From Solwaraspora sp. WMMA2056 (lineage in GTDB: Bacteria > Actinomycetota > Actinomycetes > Mycobacteriales > Micromonosporaceae), in assembly GCF_030345095.1 (NCBI RefSeq), contig NZ_CP128360.1, positions 930,001 to 994,000 on the forward strand: 64,000 nucleotides of DNA, in the 5' to 3' direction. Position numbers and translations under genes: made by a program. The notes under the pieces are model-generated. The model made no database searches and was not told the DNA's origin. It was given only the letters and a program-made list of their open reading frames with translations. This document shows positions 26,187 through 35,111 of this stretch, piece after piece. Numbering within the stretch: the stretch's first letter is position 1; each line of letters opens with the position of its first letter.

Positions 26187-26983
26187 CCGCCGCGGACCAG
26201 GCCGGCAGCGCGGACCAGGTCGCCATCGTCACCGGCGGCTCGCGCGGCATCGGGCGCGGGATCGTGCTGGCGTTGGCGGCCGCCGGGTACGACGTCGTGG
26301 TCAACTACGCCCGCAACGCCGACGCCGCCCGCGAGGTCGGCGAGCAGGTCGAGGCGCTGGGTCGCCGGGTGCTGCTGGTCGGCGCGGACGTGTCGGTCGG
26401 CGCGGACCGGCAGCGGCTGGTCGATCAGACCGTGGCGACCTTCGGCCGGATCGATCTGCTGGTCAACAACGCGGGCGTGGCCCCGGACGTACGGGCGGAC
26501 CTGCTCGACGCGACCGAGGAGTCCTTCGACCGGCTGATCGACATCAATCTGAAGGGTCCGTACTTTCTGACCCAGCAGGTCAGTCGGGCGATGATCGACA
26601 TGGTCGCGGCCGGCACCGTCACCGCGCCGAAGATCGTCATCGTCTCGTCGATCAGCGCCTACACCGCGAGCGTCAACCGGGGTGACTACTGCGTGGCCAA
26701 GGCCGGTCTGGCGATGACCGCCCAGCTGTACGCGGCCCGACTGGCTGAGCACGGGATCAACGTGTATGAGATCCGGCCCGGCATCGTGGCCACCGACATG
26801 ACCGGACCGGTCCAGGCGAAGTACGACGATCTGATCTTCAACCAGGGTCTGACGCCGATCCGCCGCTGGGGCCGACCGGACGACGTGGGCCGGGCGGTGG
26901 TGGCGGTCGCCACCGACCTGCTGCCGTTCAGCACCGGCCAGGTGCTCGACGTGGACGGTGGATTCCACCTGCGGACGCTGTAA
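26183..26983 (+). CDS. Short-chain dehydrogenase/reductase (3-oxoacyl-ACP reductase-like)
   Basis: 266 residues, GTG start overlapping the hydrolase stop. Classical SDR motifs: TGGSRGIG for the dinucleotide, NNAG, catalytic Ser in IVSSISAY and YCVAK (YxxxK). The end [15 protein letters not shown] is standard. Although annotated as ketoacyl-ACP reductase by family, the operon implies oxidation or reduction of a sugar product from the GH88-like enzyme. Confidence 0.9.
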   Translation: MTAADQAGSADQVAIVTGGSRGIGRGIVLALAAAGYDVVVNYARNADAAREVGEQVEALGRRVLLVGADVSVGADRQRLVDQTVATFGRIDLLVNNAGVAPDVRADLLDATEESFDRLIDINLKGPYFLTQQVSRAMIDMVAAGTVTAPKIVIVSSISAYTASVNRGDYCVAKAGLAMTAQLYAARLAEHGINVYEIRPGIVATDMTGPVQAKYDDLIFNQGLTPIRRWGRPDDVGRAVVAVATDLLPFSTGQVLDVDGGFHLRTL

Positions 26984-27001
26984 ACCGGCCGGACGCGGGA
27001 A

Positions 27002-27027
27002 GCCGGCAGGCGCTCCAGTCTGCCGGC
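27002..27027 (+). terminator. Hairpin after the hydrolase-SDR operon
   Basis: GCCGGCAG and CTGCCGGC arms (8 bp) with a 10-nt loop, 18 nt after the SDR stop. Confidence 0.6.
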
Positions 27028-27108
27028 ACCCCTACGGGTGACCGATGGGGGGTCGACCAGGGCTACGCCCGGAGGTGCCGGCGTCGACCGGCCGGCAGGA
27101 TTCGGGGC

Positions 27109-27645
27109 ATGGACATCGCTCTGGTCGGCTGGTTGGCTCTGGCCGGCGGCTGGCTCGCCGCCGCCGTGATCGCCGAGTCGCTGCCGTCGGTGGGCAGCCC
27201 GGCGGCGCTGCGGCGCCGGGTCGGCTGGCTGACCGCGTTCGTGCTGGCCGGCCTGGGCGGGGTCGCCGGGTTGATCGGGGGCGGGGCGGCCAGCGCGCAG
27301 GTGCTGCTGGTCGCCGTACCGGCGGCGGCGGTCGCGGTGGTGACCCTGCCGCGCCTGCGGCGGCTGTACGGCGGGTCGGCGGCGTTCGTCACCGCGCCCG
27401 CCGCGCCGAGTCCACCGGGGCTGCTGGCCCGCGCGGCGCACCCGCTGGTGGCGTTGCCGGTGCAGGTGACGGCGGTGGCGCTGGTGCCGGTCGCGGCGTG
27501 GTACTTCGGCGGCGGGCCGGGGCTGGGGTTGGTCGACGACGGGCTGGTGCTGGCGGCAGCGGTGGCCCTGCTGGTCGTGGTCGGGGTGCGGCATGCGCTG
27601 CGGCACAGCGCGCTGGCCGAGCGGGCGTTGGCTCGGCACGGTTGA
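27109..27645 (+). CDS. Hypothetical integral membrane protein
   Basis: 178 residues with about five hydrophobic segments (LVGWLALAGGWLAAAVIAESL, GWLTAFVLAGLGGVAGLIGGG, VLLVAVPAAAVAVVTL and two near the C-terminus). No catalytic or transport motif. It stands alone between the SDR operon and a strong bidirectional terminator. Function unknown. Confidence 0.65.
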   Translation: MDIALVGWLALAGGWLAAAVIAESLPSVGSPAALRRRVGWLTAFVLAGLGGVAGLIGGGAASAQVLLVAVPAAAVAVVTLPRLRRLYGGSAAFVTAPAAPSPPGLLARAAHPLVALPVQVTAVALVPVAAWYFGGGPGLGLVDDGLVLAAAVALLVVVGVRHALRHSALAERALARHG

Positions 27646-27692
27646 GCCACGGGGGCACGGCCGCGTCGGGGGCACCGTCGGGGCAGGGGGGA

Positions 27693-27732
27693 ACGATTGA
27701 GCCCCGGGGGTACGCCCCCGGGGCTCAATCGT
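27693..27732. terminator. Perfect 18-bp bidirectional hairpin terminator
   Basis: Arms of 18 bp (ACGATTGAGCCCCGGGGG and its complement) with a TACG tetraloop lie between the convergent membrane-protein gene and the DUF397 gene. The arms include an A/T-rich base, and the symmetric form serves both strands. Confidence 0.9.
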
Positions 27733-27747
27733 GGCCCAACCGTTGAC

Positions 27748-27975
27748 TCAGTCCAGGTCGAACTCGCCGTCGCGGGCTCCGCCGAGGAACGCGTCCCACT
27801 CGTCGGCGGTGAAGATCAACGCCGGCCCGGTCGGGTTCTTCGAGTCGCGGATCGCGATCGCCTGGTCGACGAAGGCGACCTCCACGCAGTTGTCGCAGTT
27901 CGGTCCGCTGCGTGAGCTCTTCTGCCAGACCGCCCGGGTGAGGTCTACCCGGAGCCCCTTAACCTCGATGTCCAC
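27748..27975 (-). CDS. DUF397 domain protein
   Basis: 75 residues with the DUF397 hallmarks WQKSSRSGPNCDNCVEVAF, IAIRDSKNPTGPALIFTADEWDAFL. Such proteins are paired with XRE/DUF5753 regulators throughout actinomycetes, for example in BldB/WhiJ-type systems affecting development; the small protein may modulate the regulator. Its start lies 31 nt inside the regulator gene. Confidence 0.92.
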   Translation of the reverse strand: MDIEVKGLRVDLTRAVWQKSSRSGPNCDNCVEVAFVDQAIAIRDSKNPTGPALIFTADEWDAFLGGARDGEFDLD

Positions 27976-28820
27976 AATGGCTCCTTAGCACGTTTCGCGA
28001 TCATGGCGACGGACTCCTCGGGGGCGAGAGCCGCCGCGCGTATGTGATCGAAGATGAAGATGTATTTGCGTAGTTCCTCGGTCTTCTCCAGGAAGAGCCC
28101 ACCGGTGGCGTTCTCCGCGTAGACCACGTCCGCGTCGCTCGGCTCCGGGAAGTCGAGGATCGTGAACGTGCCGTCCATGCCGGCGTGTGCGCCCACCTCG
28201 AAGGGCAGGATCTGCAACGTGACGTTCGGCAGGTCTGCCGCTTCGACGAGGCGGTGCAGTTGTGCCCGCATCACCGCGTCCCCACCGACCGGCCGACTCA
28301 GCACCGCCTCATCGAGCACCGCCCATACGTCGATCTGATCTTCCTGAGTCAACAACGACTGACGCTTCAGTCGGACATGGACGCGGTGGTCGACTTCTTC
28401 GGCGGTGATGTCGGGGCGGGCGGCGCAGATCATCGCGCGGGCGTAGTCCGCGGTCTGCAGCAGCCCTGGGACGACCTGTTGCTCGTACGCCCGCACCGAC
28501 CTGGCCGCCGCCTCGAAGCCCACGTAGGCCCCGGTCAGCACCGTCGAGTACGGATGCCACCAGCCCTTCTGCCGGGCCTCCCGGGCGATCTGCACCAACT
28601 CCTCGGCCTCGGTGCCGGTCACGCCGTAGATCTCCAGCATGTCGCGGACGTCGCGGGGCGTCGCAGTCGTGTGCCCGGTCTCGATCCGGGAAACTTTCGA
28701 CGAGGAGCACTCCAGGCGCTCCGCGACAGCATCGATCGTGACGCCCGCAGCGTCCCGCCGCCGGCGCAGTTCGGCGCCGAGACGGCGGCGCCGGACGGTC
28801 GGGCTTCGGCGCTCGGTCAC
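27945..28820 (-). CDS. XRE-family regulator with DUF5753 domain
   Basis: 291 residues, GTG start. An N-terminal HTH (LGAELRRRRDAAGVTIDAVAERLECSSSKVSRIETGH) is followed by DUF5753 (VPGLLQTADYARAMI, LSRPVGGDAVMRAQLHRLVEAA, LQILPFEVGAHAGMDGTFTILDF). These regulators form the WhiJ-like group and act with DUF397 proteins. Signals sensed by DUF5753 are unknown. Confidence 0.93.
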   Translation of the reverse strand: MTERRSPTVRRRRLGAELRRRRDAAGVTIDAVAERLECSSSKVSRIETGHTTATPRDVRDMLEIYGVTGTEAEELVQIAREARQKGWWHPYSTVLTGAYVGFEAAARSVRAYEQQVVPGLLQTADYARAMICAARPDITAEEVDHRVHVRLKRQSLLTQEDQIDVWAVLDEAVLSRPVGGDAVMRAQLHRLVEAADLPNVTLQILPFEVGAHAGMDGTFTILDFPEPSDADVVYAENATGGLFLEKTEELRKYIFIFDHIRAAALAPEESVAMIAKRAKEPLWTSRLRGSG

Positions 28821-29259
28821 CGGTCACCTCCGGTCAGGGGTGTAGGGGCAGTCGGCGGACCCCGCTCACGCAGCTGAGGGGCGACGATGGGACCGTCGCG
28901 AGCGGTAGTACGGGGCGGGGGAGGTCGCCGACGCGGGAAGAATCCCGTTCAGTCTGCCGTGGGTACACGTAGGACTTCAAGCAGCAATCTAGCGAGTGAC
29001 TCTCGCACCACGCCAGACCCAACTTGCAACTTGCATTGATCGCGGCAGTGGTGCACCCTTTCCGTAGGCCTAAGGTCACTCAGCGTTGATGCATGATCGT
29101 TCCTTCCCGGTTGCGCCGTGCCGGGTCGGCGCGACCTGCCGCCACGTCCGCATCCGGTCGCCGACGACCGACCCCGCCGGGTCCGCCGTCGGTGACGGTG
29201 TCGACGTACGTGCCGCTGGGTGGCGACCTCGACAACGGCAATCCACCACAGGAGTCGCG
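28821..29259. other. Intergenic region upstream of the XRE regulator and a small conserved gene
   Basis: About 440 bp between divergent genes, less GC-rich from 28960 to 29095. A heptamer ACTTGCA is tandemly repeated at 29022-29028 and 29029-29035 and could be a regulator site. A plus-strand frame runs through 29086-29259 into the next gene, but lacks codon bias and I start that gene at 29260. Confidence 0.5.
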
Positions 29260-29547
29260 ATGCTGCTGCCCCGCTCAGGAGAGGTACTCCACGTGACCCG
29301 TGCGGCCAGCGTGCAGTTCACCGAACCGCTGCTGTTCCGGGTGATCAGGGTGCACGACTGGCCGACGTACCAGGGCTGGATCTGGCTCGACGGCTACGAG
29401 CTCAACGCCGCCGGCGACGCGGTGGACCGGCGGTCGATCTTCGTGCAGATCGACGGGCTGCGGCGGCTGCGGGTGGTGGCCGACCTGCCGGGCCGGGCAG
29501 CGCAACGCCGCCCGGCGGCCCAGGCGATGTCCGCGCGGGCCAGCTGA
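29260..29547 (+). CDS. Small conserved hypothetical protein, paralogue of the 20952-21209 product
   Basis: 95 residues from an ATG with AGGAG 5 nt upstream. GEVLHVTRAASVQF and TYQGWIWLDGYEL...RRSIFVQIDGLRRL match the protein at 20952. The C-terminus is Ala/Arg-rich. The same family occurs here beside an XRE/DUF397 pair rather than a DivIVA-like gene. Function unknown. Confidence 0.75.
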   Translation: MLLPRSGEVLHVTRAASVQFTEPLLFRVIRVHDWPTYQGWIWLDGYELNAAGDAVDRRSIFVQIDGLRRLRVVADLPGRAAQRRPAAQAMSARAS

Positions 29548-29586
29548 CCTCAGCAGGCCGGCCCGCCAGCCCGCGCGGCGCCGCGT

Positions 29587-30510
29587 TCAGTCGTCCTCGT
29601 CGTCGGACTCCCCGGTGGGGGTCGCCGACGGACTCGGCTCCGGTGACGGCTCGCTGTCGGACGCGGCGAGCACGAGCTCGATCTCGGTGCCCGGCGGCAC
29701 CTCGCTGCCGGCCGGCGGATTCGTCTCGATGACCGTGCCTGCCGGCTGGTCCGAGTCCCGGAAGGTCAGCCGGTAGCCAAGGTCGCTCTCGTCCAGCAGT
29801 TGCCGCGCCTGCGCCTCGGTCATCCCCACCAGGTTCGGTACGGCGACCTCGGTGGGCGCGCTGCTCTGCTCCGGCTCCGGCTCGGTCGGCTCCGCTTCGG
29901 TCGGCTCGGGCTGGCCCGTCGGCTCCGTCGGAGCGGACGCGGTCGGTGCCGTCGTCGGGCCGGGACCGCCCGGGTCCTGCGTGTCGTCCAGGTTGGCCAC
30001 CCACCAGATCAGGGTGCCGACCAGGGCGATCACGACCAGTACCAGTACGCCCAGCAGGATCGGCAACCACCACGGCCGGCCAGCCTGACCGGGGCGCTCC
30101 GGCTCGCCCCAGCCGCCGCCGGTGCCGCCACCGCCCGCACCGGGCCAGCCCTCGGCGGCGTCACCGCCCGCCGGCCGCACCGGCACCCCGGCCCGACCCG
30201 ACCAGGCCGGTTCCCGGTCGCCGCCGGTCGGTGGCATCGCTGCGGTCCCCGCGCCGGCCGGCGGCATGGCACCGGTCCCCGGGCCGGGCGGCACCGCCCC
30301 GGTGCCGGGCCCGGCCGGCGACGCCGTGCCGGGCCCAGGGCCCGGTTGGTCCGCCCTGGTCGGCCCGCCCGCGTCGCCGTCGCCGTCGCCGTCGGGGTCG
30401 CCGGCCCGGGTGGCCCACGGGTCGACCGGGCGGGGCAGTTGACTCGTGTAGTCCCCGACGTCGCGACCTGCCGAGCCGTCCTGGGCAGGATCTCTCGGTC
30501 TGTCGGCCAT
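29587..30510 (-). CDS. PASTA-domain membrane protein
   Basis: 307 residues. A disordered cytoplasmic part rich in Gly, Pro and Asp (about 145 residues) precedes one transmembrane helix (LPILLGVLVLVVIALVGTLIWWV), a Thr/Pro/Glu-rich spacer and one extracellular PASTA domain (VAVPNLVGMTEAQARQLLDESDLGYRLTF...PPGTEIELVLA). There is no kinase domain. It may sense peptidoglycan fragments; the partner is unknown. Confidence 0.85.
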   Translation of the reverse strand: MADRPRDPAQDGSAGRDVGDYTSQLPRPVDPWATRAGDPDGDGDGDAGGPTRADQPGPGPGTASPAGPGTGAVPPGPGTGAMPPAGAGTAAMPPTGGDREPAWSGRAGVPVRPAGGDAAEGWPGAGGGGTGGGWGEPERPGQAGRPWWLPILLGVLVLVVIALVGTLIWWVANLDDTQDPGGPGPTTAPTASAPTEPTGQPEPTEAEPTEPEPEQSSAPTEVAVPNLVGMTEAQARQLLDESDLGYRLTFRDSDQPAGTVIETNPPAGSEVPPGTEIELVLAASDSEPSPEPSPSATPTGESDDEDD

Positions 30511-30634
30511 GCTCGTCCTCTCCGTACCACCCGGTGTGACATTCGGTAAGGCTCAAGATAGCCAGCCGCCGCCCGCACAGCGTGCCGACGCCCACGAGTC
30601 GCCTCGGCCCGCGCTGACCGCTACAGTGCCCGGC

Positions 30635-31816
30635 ATGGCCGTACGAGGCTGGGGAAGATCGGTCGCCACGGCGACCGGCGTAGCTGCGGGCGCGGGTGCC
30701 GCACAGCTCGGCCTGGGCTACGGCCTCGGCATAGTCGCCTGGTTACCGTCCGTCGACATCGGCGGGGAGTCGGCCTGGGTCGCCAGCCTCGCCTGGGCCA
30801 CCTGGATCGTGGCGACGTCGGTGGTGATCGGTGCCGTGGCCGCCGACCGGCTGGCCCCGTCGGCGACAACGGACGGATCGGCACCGGACGCACGCTGGCA
30901 GCCGGAGAGTCTGCTCACCGCGAGCCTGTGGCGACTGGCGCTGGCCGCCGCCGCAGCGGTCGGCGGCATGTTGATCGTGGCGCTGATCGCCGTACCGGCG
31001 CGCAGCGCGACCCGGGCCGACACCTTCTCGCCGCAGACGATCGCCGCCGGTTACGCGATGGTCGGCGCGGTCGTCGGACTGCTGATGGCGATCTGGGCGG
31101 TCGCCTCCCGGGCGGCGGCGGTCAACGTGATCGCGACCGTCGGCTGGTTGTGGCTGCTGGCCGTGGTGGCCGTGGTCGATTCGGTGCTGGCCGGCACCGG
31201 GCTGACCAGCGCCCAGCTCGGGGTCTGGCAGATCACCGCCGACGACGAGCGGTACTGGTTCCGCAACATCTACTGGCCGGGTGCGGCGTTGTCGCTGGGC
31301 TCGGCGTTCATCATCGGCGCGGTGTCGGCCTGGCCGGCCGCCCGTGACGCCCGTCGCCGGATCGGCGCGGCGATCTCCGGATGCGTCGGCCCGGTGCTGA
31401 TCGCCGCCGCGTACTTCCTGGCCGCACCCCGGCTGGTCGGGCCACGCGCGGAGCAGTTGTCGGCGCACCTGCTGGCGCCGTACGCGGTGATCGCCGGGCT
31501 GGCGGGCTCGGTGCTGGTCACCGCGATCGCCCAGCGGCTGGAGGTCTCCCGGCAGCGGGCCGACCGCACCGACGCCGACCCGCCGAGCGTGGCCGACGGC
31601 GACGGCACGGGCAGCGCCGGCGCCGGCGACGGCTCGGGCGACGCCGACGACCGGCAGGCCGCGCCGGTGCCGACCCAGCCGGCGGGCAGCCCAACCGGCA
31701 GCCCGACGGGCAGCGCGGCCGGTGCGACCGGTCAGGCGCCGGCGCGCGGTACGGCGTCGGTGTCCGGACCCGGTCGTGGGCGCCCGTCCGCATCCGGTGG
31801 CGGCAGCCCGTCGTAG
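30635..31816 (+). CDS. Polytopic membrane protein with disordered C-terminus
   Basis: About 393 residues with roughly eight transmembrane helices over the first 310, then a Gly/Ser/Ala-rich tail with PTGSPTGS repeats. The ATG at 30635 is preferred over an upstream start because a Met-rich N-terminus and codon bias begin there. No family recognised. It is divergent from the PASTA gene (124-bp gap). Confidence 0.7.
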   Translation: MAVRGWGRSVATATGVAAGAGAAQLGLGYGLGIVAWLPSVDIGGESAWVASLAWATWIVATSVVIGAVAADRLAPSATTDGSAPDARWQPESLLTASLWRLALAAAAAVGGMLIVALIAVPARSATRADTFSPQTIAAGYAMVGAVVGLLMAIWAVASRAAAVNVIATVGWLWLLAVVAVVDSVLAGTGLTSAQLGVWQITADDERYWFRNIYWPGAALSLGSAFIIGAVSAWPAARDARRRIGAAISGCVGPVLIAAAYFLAAPRLVGPRAEQLSAHLLAPYAVIAGLAGSVLVTAIAQRLEVSRQRADRTDADPPSVADGDGTGSAGAGDGSGDADDRQAAPVPTQPAGSPTGSPTGSAAGATGQAPARGTASVSGPGRGRPSASGGGSPS

Positions 31817-31824
31817 GCAGCCCG

Positions 31825-31854
31825 CGCCGGCAGGACACGTAGGCGCTGCCGGCG
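31825..31854. terminator. Bidirectional hairpin between convergent genes
   Basis: CGCCGGCAG and CTGCCGGCG arms (9 bp) with a 12-nt loop fill the 40-bp gap between the stops at 31816 and 31857. Confidence 0.7.
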
Positions 31855-31856
31855 GA

Positions 31857-33338
31857 TCAGTCGACCGGCCAGGTGTGCACCGGCTCGTTGCTGCGCTGCA
31901 ACTCGGCGTAGCGCTGCAGCATGTGGTGCAGCGCCTCGGGCCGGGCCAGCCCGTGCTCACGCTCGGCACGCCAGACCGACTCGGTCTGCCAGACCGCGCC
32001 GTTGCGACCAGTACGGCACCGCTGCTCGATGATGCCGAGGAGCCGGTCGCGCTGCGCCGGGGCGACACCGAACCGGTCCAGCCCGGCGTACGCCTTCGGC
32101 AGCAGGACCTCCAGCACCAGGTCGGTGACCGCGATCTCGCCGAGCTGCGGCCAGTGTAGTTGGGCGGCGAGACCACGGCGGGCCGCCTGGTGGAAGTTCT
32201 CCTCGGCGGCGGCGAAGGTGAGCTGGGTCCAGACCGGGCGGTCGGCCTCCGCCAGCTCGCGGGCCAGGCCGAAGTAGAAGGCGGCGTTGGCCAGCATGTC
32301 GACGACGGTCGGCCCGGCGGGCAGCACCCGGTTCTCGACCCGCAGGTGCGGGCGGCCGCTCATGATGTCGTACACCGGTCGGTTCCACCGGTAGACGGTG
32401 CCGTTGTGCAGCCGTAGTTCGCTCAGCTCCGGCACGCCGCCGTTCTGCAGGACCTCGACCGGGTCCTCGTCGGCGCAGATCGGCAACAGCGGCGGGAAGT
32501 ACCGGACGTTCTCCTCGAACAGGTCGAAGATCGAGGTGATCCACCGTTCGCCGAACCAGACCCGGGGCCGTACGCCCTGGGCCTTCAGCTCGTCGGGCCG
32601 GGTGTCGGTGGCCTGTTCGAACAGCACGATCCGGGTCTCCGACCAGAGCTGCTTGCTGTAGAAGAACGGCGCGTTGGCGCCGAGGGCGACCTGCACCCCG
32701 GCGATGGCCTGGGACGCGTTCCAGTACGCGGCGAACGTGTCGGGCGAGACCTGCAGATGGAACTGGACGCTGGTGCAGCCGGCCTCGGGGGCGATCGAGT
32801 CGGTGTACGCCTGCAACCGCTCGACGCCCCGGATGTCCAGCCGGATGTCCTCGCCACGGGCGGCGACGATCTGCTCGTTGAGCACCCGGTACCGCCCGTT
32901 GGTGGAGAGGTTGTTGAGCACCAGGTGTTGCGGGGTCAGGGTGGGCAGGATGCCGATCAGGATGATCGCGGCGTCGGCCTTGGCCGCCCGGTCGCCGGCA
33001 CGGGCCAGGCTGGCCTGCAGGTCTGCCTCGTAGTCGGCGAAGCCGTCGCCCTCGATCAGCCGGGGTCGGGCGTTCAGCTCCAGGTTGAACTGGCCCAGCT
33101 CCGTCTGAAATGTCGGATCAGCGAGGTTGGCGAGAATTTCCGCGTTCCGCATGGCGGGCTCCGCGTACGGGTCGATCAGGTTCAGTTCCACCTCGAGGCC
33201 CGTGGTGGGGCGGTCGGCGTCGAACTTGAAGTCGTCGAGCATCAACGCGAACACGTCGAGACACCGACGGACCTTCTGCCGGTACCGGACGCGGTCCTCC
33301 CGGGTGAACGGCGCGCGTGATGCGACATCCCTGCCCAT
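31857..33338 (-). CDS. Glutamate-cysteine ligase-like ATP-grasp-type ligase (GCS2 superfamily)
   Basis: 493 residues from the ATG at 33338, with GGGGAGGG just upstream; the frame extends to 33488 without sense. Motifs GLEVELNLIDP, FNLELNARP, STNGRYRVLN, TSVQFHLQVSP and GRPHLRVENRVLPAGPT are typical of glutamate-cysteine ligase-like proteins found widely in actinomycetes. Whether it makes gamma-glutamylcysteine (as in ergothioneine synthesis) or joins another amine is not resolved: no ergothioneine genes are nearby. Confidence 0.85.
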   Translation of the reverse strand: MGRDVASRAPFTREDRVRYRQKVRRCLDVFALMLDDFKFDADRPTTGLEVELNLIDPYAEPAMRNAEILANLADPTFQTELGQFNLELNARPRLIEGDGFADYEADLQASLARAGDRAAKADAAIILIGILPTLTPQHLVLNNLSTNGRYRVLNEQIVAARGEDIRLDIRGVERLQAYTDSIAPEAGCTSVQFHLQVSPDTFAAYWNASQAIAGVQVALGANAPFFYSKQLWSETRIVLFEQATDTRPDELKAQGVRPRVWFGERWITSIFDLFEENVRYFPPLLPICADEDPVEVLQNGGVPELSELRLHNGTVYRWNRPVYDIMSGRPHLRVENRVLPAGPTVVDMLANAAFYFGLARELAEADRPVWTQLTFAAAEENFHQAARRGLAAQLHWPQLGEIAVTDLVLEVLLPKAYAGLDRFGVAPAQRDRLLGIIEQRCRTGRNGAVWQTESVWRAEREHGLARPEALHHMLQRYAELQRSNEPVHTWPVD

Positions 33339-33647
33339 AATGCCCTCCCCGGCGCGTCGACACCCCGCCCCGCCGGCCCGATGGCCGAGCGGCGCGGCGA
33401 AGCCGTCTACGACTGTTGGTGGTGCAGCCCCTGCTCGACCGCGACTGTCGTCGGCCCCCCGAGCCGGGACAGGCGGTGATCGCCCCAAAGTGAGCGGGTC
33501 GAAGCGCTCGGTTTCACCTTTTCACATCCGGCGGGCGTCTTCTACTGGGCTTATCACACACAGCGGCACCCCGGTCACCGTCGACGGTGACCGGGGTGCC
33601 GCTGTAAGGTGCGGGGCTCAGGCAGGGCTCCGCTGCCGCAGCCGGGC
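33339..33647. other. Intergenic region between yceI and the ligase gene
   Basis: About 310 bp, both flanking genes on the minus strand. It contains the 46-bp palindrome listed separately at its upstream end and, closer to the ligase, the ligase promoter which I cannot define. Confidence 0.5.
33560..33605 (-). terminator. Perfect 46-bp palindrome after yceI
   Basis: Two 23-bp arms are exact reverse complements with no intervening loop (centre at 33582/33583), 43 nt downstream of the yceI stop. In RNA it would form a long stem with a small forced loop and act as a terminator. Its perfect symmetry is unusual. Confidence 0.75.
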
Positions 33648-34223
33648 TCACGCCTGGCGGATGGCCTCACCCTCGATCTCGATCTTGATCTTCTTGGCCA
33701 CCAGGACGCCGCCGGTCTCCAGCGCGACGTTCCACGTCAGGCCGAACTCCTCGCGGTCGATCTCGGTGGTCGCGGTGAATCCGAAGATGTCCTGGCCGAA
33801 CGGGCTACGGCCGGCACCCTCGAACTCGACGGCCAGCTCGACCGGGCGGGTGACGTCCTTGATCGTCAGCTCACCGGCGAGAACGAACTCGTTGCCGTCG
33901 ACCGAGGCGATCCCGGTGCTGCGGAACTCCAGCGTGGTGAACTTCTCGGTGTCCAGGAAGTCACCGCTGCGCAGGTGGGCGTCACGGTCGGCCTGTCCGG
34001 TGGTGATACTGGCGGCCTGCAGCACTGCGGTGACCGAGGACTGCAGCGGGTCCTCGGCGACCGTGATGGTGGCCGTGGCCTCGGCGAACTCACCCCGGAC
34101 CTTGCTGACCATCATGTGCCGGGCGACGAAGCCGACCCGCTTGTGCGCCTGGTCGAGCTCGTAGGTGCCGGCCGTCGGGATGGTGATGCCGTTCCACTCG
34201 CGGGTGTTCTGGTCGGTGCTCAT
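33648..34223 (-). CDS. YceI-family lipocalin-like protein
   Basis: 191 residues without a signal peptide. YceI motifs: GTYELDQAHKRVGFVARHMMVSKVRGEF, HLRSGDFLDTEKFTTLEFRS, LAGELTIKDVTRPVELAVEF and EFGLTWN. YceI proteins bind isoprenoids or fatty acyl amides in a beta-barrel. It is divergent from a MarR regulator, likely its repressor, through the operator in the 98-bp gap. Confidence 0.93.
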   Translation of the reverse strand: MSTDQNTREWNGITIPTAGTYELDQAHKRVGFVARHMMVSKVRGEFAEATATITVAEDPLQSSVTAVLQAASITTGQADRDAHLRSGDFLDTEKFTTLEFRSTGIASVDGNEFVLAGELTIKDVTRPVELAVEFEGAGRSPFGQDIFGFTATTEIDREEFGLTWNVALETGGVLVAKKIKIEIEGEAIRQA

Positions 34224-34267
34224 GGCTGCCTCTCGGGGACAAGCGGTTGAGGGATGACGTGTGCAGC

Positions 34268-34291
34268 AGCAATATTAGACTAAGCAATATT
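34268..34291. promoter_or_regulatory. Candidate MarR operator between yceI and marR
   Basis: Two direct copies of AGCAATATT (34268-34276 and 34283-34291) flank the palindrome TTAGACTAA (34275-34283). This AT-rich block stands out in otherwise GC-rich DNA and lies where the divergent promoters must be. Confidence 0.55.
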
Positions 34292-34321
34292 CCCCGTGTC
34301 AAGCACTGCTAGGATGACCTG

Positions 34322-34813
34322 GTGACCGAGCACCTCGCCGACGATCCGCGGATCACCGCGATCGGGCTCCTCTTCGAAGTCCATGCTGGCCTGGCTGCCC
34401 GCTTCGCGGCGCAGTTCGAGGAGCAAGGGCTCTCCTCCGTCGAGTTCGAGGTGCTGATGCGGTTGCGTCGCTCCCCGAGCCACCAACTGCGGATGACCGA
34501 CCTTGCCGCACAGGCCGCCCTGTCCACCAGCGGCGCCACCCGGGTCGTCGACCGGATGGTCCGCGACGGGCTGGTCTGTCGCCGGGCCTGTCCGACCGAC
34601 CGACGCAGTTCGTACGCCGTACTGACCCGCGCCGGCCAGCAACGCCTCGACGAGACGCTGCCCCGGCACCTGGAGCTGATCGAGCAGTGGTTCACCGGCC
34701 AGCTGCAACCGGCCGAACTCGCGGCGTTCCTCGGCACTCTCCGGCGGCTTCGCGACGCCGTGCACCCCGGCGCCACCGCTGGCAGTGACGAGACGCTCGC
34801 GGAGACAGCCTGA
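34322..34813 (+). CDS. MarR-family transcriptional regulator
   Basis: 163 residues from a GTG. Winged-helix motifs: FEVLMRLRRSPSHQLRMTDLAAQAALSTSGATRVVDRMVRDGLVCRRACPTDRRSSYAVLT, with the DRR wing. MarR proteins are usually repressors released by small hydrophobic or phenolic ligands. Divergence from yceI suggests that gene is the target. Confidence 0.93.
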   Translation: MTEHLADDPRITAIGLLFEVHAGLAARFAAQFEEQGLSSVEFEVLMRLRRSPSHQLRMTDLAAQAALSTSGATRVVDRMVRDGLVCRRACPTDRRSSYAVLTRAGQQRLDETLPRHLELIEQWFTGQLQPAELAAFLGTLRRLRDAVHPGATAGSDETLAETA

Positions 34814-35111
34814 CCGACCGGCGGGACCGGCAGAAGGACCGGCAGAAACCAACAGCGGACACCTTCATAAGCCCACGAAAGTCGCATTCAGCTCGGAACT
34901 TCTGGATACCGTACTGACGGCCGGGAACGTAACGGGGGGTGCGGCGCGAAGATCCAGGGCACCGCTGTGGATCGGGGGCGGCTCCGCGCCAACCCGGGGG
35001 GCGTGTCGACGTCCGGCGGGTGATCACCCGATCCCCGCCGGACGTCCGCGTCGACCCGCCGGCACCGACACCTCATCCACCGGCGGCACCCTCGCCGCCG
35101 CGCTGGCATAC

